A stretch of 13,391 nucleotides of DNA from Rhodospirillaceae bacterium (GTDB lineage Bacteria; Pseudomonadota; Alphaproteobacteria; SP197). A program made the translations under genes and the position numbers. The notes under the pieces were generated by a model, which was given only the letters and a program-made list of their open reading frames with translations, was not told the DNA's origin and searched no databases. Below are positions 6,983 through 13,391 of the stretch, in pieces. The stretch lies in contig JABIUG010000152.1 in NCBI GenBank assembly GCA_018700655.1, forward strand, positions 1 through 13,391. The letters are read 5' to 3'. Each line of letters starts with the position of its first letter. Within the stretch, counting starts at the first letter, position 1.

Positions 6983-7057
6983 GCGGCGCGGTGTTAGCCA
7001 AACGAGCGGAGCGAGATCCGGCGCCTGAGGCTAAACAAACAAAAACTACCGCGCCGC
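6983..7057. repeat. Large nested inverted repeat at the 3' end of the MT-A70 gene
   Basis: GCGGCGCGGT (6983-6992) is the perfect complement of ACCGCGCCGC (7048-7057). Just inside, TTAGCC (6994-6999) pairs with GGCTAA (7029-7034). The right arm contains the last codons and part of the stop codon of the leftward MT-A70 gene. Immediately after that stop the transcript would read TTTTTGTTTGTTT. The outer stem is not followed by a T-run, so it is not a standard intrinsic terminator. It may be an mRNA 3'-end structure or the scar of an inverted duplication. This and the repeat at 6888-6903 are all I see in the 198-base gap 6848-7045. Confidence 0.5.
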
Positions 7058-7696
7058 GATGCTGTCGGGGTTGCGTTTGAGGTCGCTGGACCAGCGGCGG
7101 GTATCGACATGGCCGTCATCGAAGAGGCTGGCCTGGTTGCCCCAGATGTCCCAGCCGGGCTGGCTGGTGCGCGCGAACATCTCGAGATAGGGGCCGTCCA
7201 TCAGGCGCTCGATGCGTTCGTACATGACATCGGGCTTGCGGCTGTGTTCGCGTCGGGGCGAAACGACCAGGCGGCGGACATCGCGGCCCTGGCGCTGGGG
7301 TTTTCCCCGGGTTGCCAGCAGGCACTGTTCGGGATTGGCCCGCGTCCAGTAGCCCATGCCGGTAAAGAAATCCTTGTCGCAGTAGCCGTCTTCCTGCTTG
7401 GCCGAGGCGTTGAGCTTCGCCCAGGTGAAGCCGACGGTCTTGTAGGTGAAACCCCAGGCGCTGATCAGATCAAGTGCGCGGGGCAGGTGGGTATCTGTGG
7501 TCCACATGAGCAGCACCGAATCGGGTGCCCCCCAGTCCGCAACGGGAAGCGCTTCCATGTCGGCCTGCGACATGCAGTCGTAATGGGCCTGGGCCCCCCG
7601 GCCCTGACCCTTTTTGCTCCAGGTCGAAAAGTTCCAAGGCGGATCGGCATAGATGACCGAATAGGTGCCTGACTTGCGCGGCGCTTCAACACTCAT
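7046..7696 (-). CDS. MT-A70-family DNA adenine-N6 methyltransferase
   Basis: 216 residues. Methylates adenine N6 using S-adenosylmethionine. Seen: YADPPW (16-21) holding the catalytic DPPW, VLLMWTTDTHLP (61-72), GYWTRANPEQCLLATRGKP (115-133), HSRKPD (151-156) and YLEMFARTSQPGWDIWGNQ (170-188), the complete motif order of prokaryotic MT-A70 enzymes. No restriction enzyme gene lies nearby, so it is an orphan methylase of the type found in phages, prophage remnants and some bacterial chromosomes. The target sequence cannot be read from the gene. The ATG at 7696 puts the DPPW 17 residues from the N-terminus as expected; the nearest purine-rich stretch (AGGGGA) is 12 bases away. An AT-rich leader precedes it and the inverted repeat 6983-7057 overlaps its end, so it looks like a unit of its own. 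Confidence 0.9.
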   Translation of the reverse strand: MSVEAPRKSGTYSVIYADPPWNFSTWSKKGQGRGAQAHYDCMSQADMEALPVADWGAPDSVLLMWTTDTHLPRALDLISAWGFTYKTVGFTWAKLNASAKQEDGYCDKDFFTGMGYWTRANPEQCLLATRGKPQRQGRDVRRLVVSPRREHSRKPDVMYERIERLMDGPYLEMFARTSQPGWDIWGNQASLFDDGHVDTRRWSSDLKRNPDSIAAR

Positions 7697-7831
7697 GGTG
7701 GCAGGTTATCCCCTGATTTATGCAATCAAGAAAAGCCTGTAACTAATTGAGATTCAACCAATATTCTAATTATTCACAGTTTGAGCAGATGTTGAGGTTC
7801 CGAGACTCTCCGCCCCAACATGTCGTGGTCG
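7697..7831 (-). promoter_or_regulatory. AT-rich intergenic region, probable promoter of the MT-A70 gene
   Basis: The 135-base gap is clearly richer in A/T than its surroundings, most of all 7720-7780. No -35/-10 pair is convincing; CATAAA (minus strand, about 20 bases before the ATG) is the best -10-like word. Two GANTC sites (GATTC 7751-7755 and GACTC 7804-7808) and a small TTGA-N3-TCAA repeat (7747-7757) are present. GANTC is the CcrM methylation site of alphaproteobacteria, so methylation could influence this promoter; that is inference. Confidence 0.4.
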
Positions 7832-8644
7832 TCAAGCCAAATCCGGATATCCCAGATCGGCCGCCTGTTGCTCCATTGCATCAATCCGGTCGTAGGTGGA
7901 GCGTGGCAGCATCGTAAATCCGACCAGCATCAGCAGCGCGCGCGCCGCCGCAAACTCCGGGTCTGCGACGGCATCGAGAAGGCCCAGTTGCATCGCTTCG
8001 ACCTCTTCATCGCTGCGCGTGATATTGGTGACATAAGGCAGGTTCGGGGCATGTTGTGTGGTCGTCAGAACGCGTGTTCCAGCGACCGCATCCGGCAAAT
8101 GACGGCTCCAAAGCGCATGGGTCACACAATCGGACGAACAGACATCTGCCTTACCTTCGGCGACGCTGCGCGCCGAAACCAGATGGCTTCCTGTCTCGAT
8201 CACCTCGCCGAAGAACCTGCCGTCCCGGGCATGGCGCGCGACACTTGCGCGCAAGGCATTAAATCCCGATTGCGAATCAAACCCGTTGACCGCGACGCGC
8301 GTGCCTCTCAGGTCTTTGACCCTCGTGGCATCGCTGTTTTCGTGGACCAGGATAACGCTGCAATAGTCGCAACCCAGACAATGTGGCGCTCCATAGAAGG
8401 GGATCGCGACCAGCCTCACCTTGTCGGCAAAGGCGTGGGTCAGGGGATAACCGCAGGTCTGCGACAGGAGGAGGTCCGGCGATGACCAGACCTTGAAGCG
8501 GTCACCGAACGCACCGCGGTCGAGAGTATCGGGCACACCGGCAAGACCGCGATGTCGAAACGCTTTGGCAACCGCCTGCCACCAGGCATCAGTCGCATTG
8601 CGCAGGGGTTCAAGATCGTACATCGGCAGGCTGGCGACACTCAT
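7832..8644 (-). CDS. PhnD/SsuA-type substrate-binding-like protein without a signal peptide
   Basis: 270 residues of the type II periplasmic-binding fold, close to the PhnD-like family of phosphate/phosphonate ABC transporter binding proteins. Seen: ASLPMYD (4-10), SQTCGYPL (61-68), RVAVNGFDSQSGFNALR (116-132), TGSHLVSARSVAEGKADV (151-168) and a C-terminus ending in DLGYPDLA. The protein starts directly with the first beta strand, so no signal peptide is present and it may stay in the cytoplasm as a sensor or enzyme; no ABC permease or ATPase lies nearby. It contains a C-x2-C-x2-C group (C89, C92, C95) and C169/C173, more cysteines than I expect for this family. GGGAGG lies 5 bases before the ATG. 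Its start overlaps the GFA gene stop by 4 bases (ATGA), so it is the last gene of the XRE-GFA operon. Ligand unknown. Confidence 0.8.
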   Translation of the reverse strand: MSVASLPMYDLEPLRNATDAWWQAVAKAFRHRGLAGVPDTLDRGAFGDRFKVWSSPDLLLSQTCGYPLTHAFADKVRLVAIPFYGAPHCLGCDYCSVILVHENSDATRVKDLRGTRVAVNGFDSQSGFNALRASVARHARDGRFFGEVIETGSHLVSARSVAEGKADVCSSDCVTHALWSRHLPDAVAGTRVLTTTQHAPNLPYVTNITRSDEEVEAMQLGLLDAVADPEFAAARALLMLVGFTMLPRSTYDRIDAMEQQAADLGYPDLA

Positions 8645-9057
8645 GTCTGCCTCCCGTACATGCTCTGGTCGATCTGCTCGAGACCATCGGTAATCTCGTA
8701 CCAGTCCGGTTTGTCACAGGTGTAGATATGGCGAACGAGCTTGAGACCGCTGGGCTGATCGAGCGCGCCTGCCGCGATCGAGATGTAATCGGCAAAGCTG
8801 GGTTCCCAGAACAGGCTGGAGCCGCAGGTGCCGCAGAACCCCCGGCGCGCCTTGTCGGACGAACCAAACCAGGTCAGTCCTCGATCCTCGTCGAAGGCAA
8901 GCTGTTCGCGGTTGCACGCGCTATAGGCCGCGAAGTTGCCGTGGTAGCGCTGACACTGGCCGCAATGACAGGCGACAACGCCACGCATATCACCGCTTAT
9001 CTGAAACCGGACAGCGCCGCACAGACAGGCGCCGTGATGAACACTTGGGGTCGTCAT
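8641..9057 (-). CDS. GFA / CENP-V-type zinc-binding protein
   Basis: 138 residues. The family is named after glutathione-dependent formaldehyde-activating enzyme (Gfa), but most members have no known reaction. Seen: CLC (11-13), CHCGQC (30-35) and FCGTCGSSLFW (74-84), giving the cysteines of the family's two zinc sites (C11, C13, C30, C32, C35, C75, C78). The ATG at 9057 is chosen because it has GGAG 9 bases before it and lies one base after the stop of the XRE gene; an ATG at 9072 in the same frame would overlap that gene. It shares an operon with the XRE regulator and the PhnD-like gene, overlapping the latter by 4 bases. A role in thiol or aldehyde handling is possible but not shown by the sequence. 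Confidence 0.85.
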   Translation of the reverse strand: MTTPSVHHGACLCGAVRFQISGDMRGVVACHCGQCQRYHGNFAAYSACNREQLAFDEDRGLTWFGSSDKARRGFCGTCGSSLFWEPSFADYISIAAGALDQPSGLKLVRHIYTCDKPDWYEITDGLEQIDQSMYGRQT

Positions 9058-9058
9058 G

Positions 9059-9928
9059 TCAGTCTTCTCCATCGGTGATCTCGTTCAGCAGACGCAAGGC
9101 CAGGTCGGGGATCTGCGGCGGTTGAACGATCGCGGAACGAATCAGGGAATCAAAATGGGATGTCAGCAGGCGGATATGGTCCGTGCTGTTGAACACGAAG
9201 TAGACTTCGCCGGTGTAGAAGATCGCCCGCAGCGGACCGAATATCGTGAGCGGTGGGGCGTAACGCTCCAGGGCGTCGAACAGGAACCAGCGCACCGTCG
9301 GGTAAAGTTCATCTGAAAGCCGGGCGATCTGTTCGAGTTGGGCGTGCCGCTGTTTGACGGGAAGGTCGCGCCAGATCCCTTCGCCACGGGCGAAACCCTC
9401 CAGGGCCTGCAGGGAACTGCAGATTTCCATGTCGGTCTCGGGCCGGCGGGTATAGGCAAGGTTTTCTTCAGCCGACCGGTTCGCCAGATCCGCACTCATC
9501 CCGGCGCTGGCGGCATATTCGAAGCTGTTGACGGCTTCGGTTTTGAGCAAATCGGGCAAGGTGCTGGGAATGTAGCGAACCTTGTAGCCGGCAGCTTCGG
9601 CGTGCCAGTCGCGCAGGCGTTGGTTCGCCGGGTCGACCGCGCCGTCGGCAATCTCCAGCGGTGTGCCGATGATCGCCTCGTCGGCATGTTCCTGTTGGCT
9701 CAAACCAAGCAGCCAATCTGTGCTGACCTGGCAGGTCTGTGCGATTGCCGCGACGGTGTCGGCGCGGGGCAGGCGGTCATCGCGGCCGGCCAGAAGTTGG
9801 GAAAGGGTCGAGCGGTCGACACCGATGCGACGGGCGAATTCTGCCTGGCGACCGCCGTTCTGTTCGATCAGGGCAGAGAGGCGCTCGCGGAAGGCGCGGA
9901 TGGTGTTGCGTTTGTCGTAGCGGGCCAT
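9059..9928 (-). CDS. XRE-family transcriptional regulator with C-terminal sensing domain
   Basis: 289 residues. An N-terminal lambda-repressor-type helix-turn-helix spans about residues 12-72, with the recognition part RQAEFARRIGVDRSTLSQLL (27-46) and the typical STDWLLGLS (69-77) at its end. Residues about 95-289 are a larger, mostly helical domain with a hydrophobic strand segment (FGPLRAIFYTGEVYFVFNS, about 237-255); I do not recognise it and infer ligand binding. It is the first gene of a tight operon (one base to the GFA start) and is divergent from a fatty acid desaturase gene. A near-perfect palindrome lies 13-28 bases upstream of its ATG, which suggests autoregulation and control of the desaturase, perhaps in response to a lipid signal. 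The start has only a weak GGA upstream, but the HTH begins at a normal distance. Confidence 0.85.
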   Translation of the reverse strand: MARYDKRNTIRAFRERLSALIEQNGGRQAEFARRIGVDRSTLSQLLAGRDDRLPRADTVAAIAQTCQVSTDWLLGLSQQEHADEAIIGTPLEIADGAVDPANQRLRDWHAEAAGYKVRYIPSTLPDLLKTEAVNSFEYAASAGMSADLANRSAEENLAYTRRPETDMEICSSLQALEGFARGEGIWRDLPVKQRHAQLEQIARLSDELYPTVRWFLFDALERYAPPLTIFGPLRAIFYTGEVYFVFNSTDHIRLLTSHFDSLIRSAIVQPPQIPDLALRLLNEITDGED

Positions 9929-9940
9929 ACCATTCCAGTT

Positions 9941-9956
9941 GGTGACTTAAATCACC
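9941..9956. promoter_or_regulatory. 16-base palindrome, probable operator of the XRE regulator
   Basis: GGTGACTTAAATCACC is symmetric at 7 of 8 base pairs (only the C9946/A9951 pair fails). It lies between the candidate transcription start of the regulator and its ATG at 9928, so binding there would block the operon. The size and symmetry fit a dimeric HTH protein. It is also 110 bases upstream of the divergent desaturase start. Confidence 0.6.
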
Positions 9957-9970
9957 ATATGCCGTTTTTG

Positions 9971-9998
9971 ATGATAAATCGATGCTTTTTGTGCGCAA
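9971..9998 (-). promoter_or_regulatory. Candidate promoter of the XRE-GFA-PhnD-like operon
   Basis: On the minus strand TTGCGC (9993-9998) is followed after 16 bases by TATCAT (9971-9976). The region is AT-rich against its surroundings. Transcription would start near 9964, upstream of the palindrome at 9941-9956. Confidence 0.4.
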
Positions 9999-10065
9999 AC
10001 CCCCACAGACATGAGGGATATTTGACGGTTGAATGACAGCCTGTCTTGGGGAGGCCTGCGCGCGT

Positions 10066-11031
10066 ATGTCTGCGGTATCAAACGAGATCGATTATCCCGC
10101 GCTGTGGCGCCGTTGGGAGTTCCCGACCTGGGGTGTCATCGTCGTCATCTATGGTCTCTGGATCGCCTTGACCCTGGGCCATGCAACTCTGCCGTTCTGG
10201 TTCATCATTCCTGCCGGTGCTCTCCTGCTCTGCTGGCATGGCCATCTTCAGCACGAGGTTCTGCACGGTCACCCGACACGCATCAGATGGTTCAACGAGT
10301 TGCTGGTCTTCCCGGCTTTGGGCATGTGGTTTCCCTATGGCGTCTACCGCGACAGCCACCTCGCGCACCATGCCGACTGCCACCTGACCTGCCCGATCGA
10401 TGATCCCGAAAGTTATTATGTGACCCCGGGCCAATGGTCGCGCATGGGCGCGTTTCGCAAGATGCTGCTGCGCTTCAACAACACGGTACTCGGGCGCCTT
10501 CTGATCGGTCCCGCTTTGGCGACCTGGCCGCTTTATGGCGGTGCGGTGATCAAGCTGGCCTCGGGCAATCGCAGAGACCTCAAGAGCTGGATTCTCCACA
10601 TCATGGGTGGCGCTCTGGTGATCGCGTGGCTTGTTGGTGTCGCCGGGTTCCCGCTCTGGGTTTATGCCATCTGCGTCTATTTCGGCGTTTCGCTCATCAT
10701 GCTGCGCTCCTATGCCGAACACCGCCCGGCGATCGAGGTCGGTCATCGCATCTGCGTCAACATCGCCGAAGCACCGATTGCCCTGCTGTTCCTCAACAAC
10801 AATCTGCATGCCGTGCATCATTCGATACCGGGTATGGCGTGGTACGCGCTGCCGGCGATCTTTAAGGCCAACCGTGAAACCTTTCTGGCCGACAATGGCG
10901 GGTTCCTGTGGAACGGCTACCGTGATGTCTTTCGCCGCCATTTCCTGACGCCCAAGGATGAACCGGTCCATCCGTTGTACGAAGAGATGGCTACGGCCAA
11001 AACTCTCGGAGTGGTGGTTCCAGCCGCCTGA
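10066..11031 (+). CDS. Membrane fatty acid desaturase family protein
   Basis: 321 residues. A di-iron membrane enzyme family that introduces double bonds or hydroxyls into acyl chains. The three histidine boxes are complete: HEVLHGH (63-69), HLAHH (98-102) and HAVHH (248-252), with a further DCH at 104-106. Hydrophobic segments at about 22-56, 80-95, 142-163 and 175-213 fit the usual four membrane helices. The ATG at 10066 is preferred because GGGGAGG lies 11 bases upstream; the ATG at 10033 would add 11 unconserved-looking residues and has a poorer site. It is divergent from the XRE regulator and probably controlled by it. The family also includes alkane and beta-carotene hydroxylase relatives, so the exact acyl substrate and position are open; no electron donor gene is nearby. 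Confidence 0.9.
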   Translation: MSAVSNEIDYPALWRRWEFPTWGVIVVIYGLWIALTLGHATLPFWFIIPAGALLLCWHGHLQHEVLHGHPTRIRWFNELLVFPALGMWFPYGVYRDSHLAHHADCHLTCPIDDPESYYVTPGQWSRMGAFRKMLLRFNNTVLGRLLIGPALATWPLYGGAVIKLASGNRRDLKSWILHIMGGALVIAWLVGVAGFPLWVYAICVYFGVSLIMLRSYAEHRPAIEVGHRICVNIAEAPIALLFLNNNLHAVHHSIPGMAWYALPAIFKANRETFLADNGGFLWNGYRDVFRRHFLTPKDEPVHPLYEEMATAKTLGVVVPAA

Positions 11032-11097
11032 CGATGATAGCGGCTGTCTGCAAGCCGGGCTACCGTGCGGCCTTCAGTCAGCGTTGAGCGTTACCCC

Positions 11098-12003
11098 ATG
11101 TCCCAGTCAGATTCCGAACGCAGCCTCGGCGTGTCCGTGGCGATCCCGACTCTCTTTGTCCTGCTTTGGTCATCGGGCTTCATCGCGGCCAAGACCGGCG
11201 TTCAATACAGCGGGCCGCTGACCTTCCTTGCCTTGCGTTTCGCGCTGGTGACTTTCCTGATGCTTGGTGTGGCACTGGCCATGCGGGCACCCTGGCCCAG
11301 GACATGGGGTGAAGTCGGCCACTACGCCGTCCTCGGACTCCTGATGCAGGTGGTTTACTTCGGTGCTGCCTGGATTTCGATGTCGAACGGGGTCGGCGCG
11401 GGTACCGCTGCGCTGATCGTTTCGATGCAACCGATCCTGACTGCCGTGGTTGCTGGACCCGTGCTGGGTGAAGTGGTCGGCCGGCGTCAATGGGTCGGCC
11501 TGGCGATCGGCTTTGTCGGTGTCGGTCTGGTGGTCGAGCAGAAGCTGGTCCATGGCCTGGGCACGCCGATGGGCATCACCTGGTCGTTCATTTCGTTGCT
11601 CGGGATCACGGTCGGCACGCTTTATCAAAAGCGCAAGTGTCCCAACATGGACCCCAGGACCGGTGGGCTGGTTCAGTTCATCACGGCTGCCGCGATCCTG
11701 ACCGTGCTTGCGCTGCTGTTTGAAGAGGGCGATATCGAATGGACCGGTGAGTTCATTGCAGCGCTGTTCTATGTCGCGGTGTTTCTCTCGTTGATATCTA
11801 TCACCCTGCTCACCGTCATGATCAAACGCGGCCAGGCATCGCGCATGACCAGCCTGTTTTTTCTGGTGCCCCCGATCACGGCCGTCATGGCCTGGGCGAT
11901 CCTGGGCGAGACCATGACCTGGATGGCGATAGGCGGGCTGGCCTGCGTCGTGCTCGGCGTCGCGCTCGTAGTCCTCCCGCCCAGCGTTTGGATGCGAAAA
12001 TGA
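11098..12003 (+). CDS. EamA/DMT-family transporter
   Basis: 301 residues with ten predicted membrane helices and two EamA repeats. Seen: LLWSSGFIAAKTG (22-34), LTFLALRFALVTFLM (41-55), GTAALIVSMQPILTAVVAG and, in the second repeat, SLISITLLTVMIKRGQASRM, SLFFLVPPITAVMAWAILGE and the closing CVVLGVALVVLP. Members export amino acids, purines or other small molecules; the substrate cannot be told. The ATG at 11098 is preferred over the upstream GTG at 11065 because the latter adds a charged, unfamily-like tail; neither has a strong ribosome binding site. It lies 66 bases after the desaturase, which may be cotranscribed, and its stop overlaps the AbrB-family start (ATGA). This is the second EamA gene in the window; the other is broken and not closely similar. 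Confidence 0.9.
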   Translation: MSQSDSERSLGVSVAIPTLFVLLWSSGFIAAKTGVQYSGPLTFLALRFALVTFLMLGVALAMRAPWPRTWGEVGHYAVLGLLMQVVYFGAAWISMSNGVGAGTAALIVSMQPILTAVVAGPVLGEVVGRRQWVGLAIGFVGVGLVVEQKLVHGLGTPMGITWSFISLLGITVGTLYQKRKCPNMDPRTGGLVQFITAAAILTVLALLFEEGDIEWTGEFIAALFYVAVFLSLISITLLTVMIKRGQASRMTSLFFLVPPITAVMAWAILGETMTWMAIGGLACVVLGVALVVLPPSVWMRK

Positions 12004-13064
12004 AACTCGACCTGCAGGGTTTCAGCTGGAGCCGTGTGGGATGGGCTGTCGTGACCCTTGCGATCGGCACGCTGGGCGGCGTTGTCTTCGACTTTATCGG
12101 GATGCCGGCGGCCTATCTCGCAGGTTCGATGGTGATGGTGGCGCTGGCCGCAGTGGTGCGTGTTCCCGTTGAGCTGCCGCTTCCGCTGCGCAGTCTCGCC
12201 TTCGTCGTGCTCGGCGCGATCCTTGGCGCCACCATGGACCGGCGTACGCTGGAATCTCTTCCCGAGTGGCCGGTTTCGATCATCGGGCTTCTCGTCGGCC
12301 TTGCCATCCTGATGACCGTGGTGCCGCGGTATCTGCAGCGATTTCACAGGATTGATCAACAGACCGCGCGGATGTGCGCGATCCCCGGTGCACTGGGCTA
12401 CATCGTCGCTCTTTCGCTTGAACTCGATGTTGATTCCCGTCGCGTCGCCATTCTTCACACCTTGCGGCTTGCCGTGTTGTTGACGTTCATTTCCGCCGTC
12501 GTCGCTTTGGCCTATGACATGCAGGATGTCGCCATCGCCAGCGACAAGGCGATCCTCGACTGGTGGACGGCTCTGGGCCTGGTCGCAGCCAGCTTTGCAG
12601 TTGTGCCGGTGGCCCAGAAGCTGCGCTTTCCAGCACCGACCTTTATCGCACCGATGTTTCTGGTCGGCGGCCTTTCGATGTCGGGTGTGATCGCCGGCAT
12701 GCTGCCGACCGATCTGTTATGGCCATCGCTGGTGATCAGCGGTTCGGTCGTTGGAGCACGCTTTGCCGGAACCTCGCTGCGTTATCTCTGGGACAGCACC
12801 AAAGCAGGCCTGGGTGGCATCGCATTGGCGATCGGTCTGATGGGGTTGTTGGCCTGGCCTGTGGCCTGGTGGACCCAGATGCCGTTTATCCAGGTCTGGC
12901 TGGCCTATGCACCGGGCGGCTTTGATGCGATGCCGGTGCTGGCGTTTTCACTGGGGCTCGATCCGGCCTTTGTTGCGGGCCACCAGCTCATCCGGTTCCT
13001 GGCAATCAGTGTGACGATCCCATTCCTGTTCCGCCGGCCTAACGCAAAGCCAGACGCACGATAG
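12000..13064 (+). CDS. AbrB-family membrane protein (ammonia monooxygenase regulator-like)
   Basis: 354 residues, strongly hydrophobic, of the bacterial AbrB membrane family (often annotated as ammonia monooxygenase or AidB regulator; unrelated to the Bacillus DNA-binding AbrB). Two copies of a repeat are visible: CAIPGALGYIVALSLELDVD (126-145) matches LAYAPGGFDAMPVLAFSLGL (301-320), with RRVAILHTLRL against AFVAGHQLIRF after them. The function is not established; transport is likely from the fold. The ATG at 12000 overlaps the EamA stop by 4 bases, so translation is coupled. A TTG at 11988 is an alternative start. Its 3' end overlaps the convergent GNAT gene by 26 bases. Confidence 0.85.
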   Translation: MKLDLQGFSWSRVGWAVVTLAIGTLGGVVFDFIGMPAAYLAGSMVMVALAAVVRVPVELPLPLRSLAFVVLGAILGATMDRRTLESLPEWPVSIIGLLVGLAILMTVVPRYLQRFHRIDQQTARMCAIPGALGYIVALSLELDVDSRRVAILHTLRLAVLLTFISAVVALAYDMQDVAIASDKAILDWWTALGLVAASFAVVPVAQKLRFPAPTFIAPMFLVGGLSMSGVIAGMLPTDLLWPSLVISGSVVGARFAGTSLRYLWDSTKAGLGGIALAIGLMGLLAWPVAWWTQMPFIQVWLAYAPGGFDAMPVLAFSLGLDPAFVAGHQLIRFLAISVTIPFLFRRPNAKPDAR

Positions 13065-13391
13065 GACGAGCAGGCAGGCGCCGTTTCACCTCGACGAAGC
13101 CATTGTCGAGAAATGCACCGAGTGAACCAAAGTAGAGTTCCGATTTGCCGGACTTGCCGCAGACCTAGACCGGGTAGGCCTCAAGGGTGGTGACACCCTG
13201 TCTGAGTGCATGGTCAACCGCGGCGGCAATCAGGGCACTCATCAATCCCTTGCGACGATATCCCTTGCGCACGACGAAACAGGTCAGGGACCAGACGCTG
13301 CAGTCGTCGATCGGAGCGAACGGCTTGGAACGGTTCAGGCGATCGTGCTCTTCACGAGGCGCCATGGCGCACCAGCCGATCGGTACCTCGC
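13039..13391 (-). pseudogene. GNAT-family acetyltransferase with in-frame TAG; N-terminal part outside the window
   Basis: The frame is open at the right edge (EVPIGWCAMAPREEHDRLNR) and continues through CFVVRKGYRRKGLMSALIAA, the acetyl-CoA binding loop, to LEAYPV. There a TAG (13165-13167) interrupts it. The same frame then reads on as GKSGKSELYFGSLGAFLDNG and RPIVRLALR, which is the normal C-terminus of this GNAT subfamily, to a TAG at 13039-13041. So only one codon is wrong, at a place where homologues usually carry Asp or another residue after YPV. Either a single-base nonsense mutation, a sequence error or readthrough explains this. The ATG at 13365 is not the true start, as conserved sequence lies before it. 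It converges on, and overlaps, the AbrB-family gene. Confidence 0.8.

Noticed and set aside
10078..10971. A 297-codon open frame on the minus strand
   Set aside because: It is antisense to the desaturase with its three histidine boxes, and its product looks like a reverse-complement shadow.
11041..11057. Hairpin CGGCT-N7-AGCCG after the desaturase as a terminator
   Set aside because: The stem is only 5 bases with no T-run, and such stems are frequent by chance in this composition.
1..13391. CRISPR array, tRNA or rRNA gene, insertion sequence, phage structural genes
   Set aside because: Searched by eye on both strands; no regularly spaced repeats, no cloverleaf-like or rRNA-like sequence, no transposase or phage protein motifs seen.

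Overview
The window reads as chromosomal DNA of a GC-rich alphaproteobacterium, probably marine or host-associated. The reasons are high-GC codon use in every gene, clear GGAG-type ribosome binding sites, ATGA stop/start overlaps, and a gene set (MttB-family methyltransferase, DddP-like M24 proteins, MT-A70 methylase, GFA protein, AbrB and EamA transporters) common in Rhodospirillales/Rhodobacterales-type bacteria. The order cannot be fixed from this piece alone. No rRNA, tRNA, CRISPR, insertion sequence or phage structural gene was seen. No gene-free stretch exceeds 300 bases; the largest are 6848-7045 and 4862-5047.

Left part (1-3733). A 3'-truncated MttB-family corrinoid methyltransferase gene points left. 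Divergent from it, across a 122-base gap with an inverted-repeat operator candidate, lie two tandem 416-residue M24-fold proteins. Both resemble the DMSP lyase DddP and keep its metal and catalytic residues. This looks like a locus for breakdown of a methylated onium compound (betaine-like or DMSP-like); substrate and product are inference. A long imperfect inverted repeat closes the unit.

Middle part (3734-7696). A leftward M28-like hydrolase gene lacks several family metal ligands. It is divergent from a small free-standing ACT-domain gene. Then come two leftward, overlapping genes (GNAT acetyltransferase, then EamA transporter), each broken by one missing base that can be placed in a homopolymer run. 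A leftward MT-A70 adenine methyltransferase follows, flanked by unusual inverted repeats.

Right part (7697-13391). A leftward three-gene operon encodes an XRE regulator, a GFA-family zinc protein and a PhnD-like binding protein without a signal peptide. A near-perfect palindrome sits just upstream of the regulator start. Divergent from it is a fatty acid desaturase, followed by an EamA transporter overlapping an AbrB-family membrane protein. The window ends inside a second leftward GNAT gene that carries an in-frame TAG.

The main points of interest are the MttB/DddP-pair locus with its shared operator, the M28 protein with a degraded metal site, the XRE/palindrome/desaturase arrangement, and three disrupted genes in one window (real decay or sequence error).
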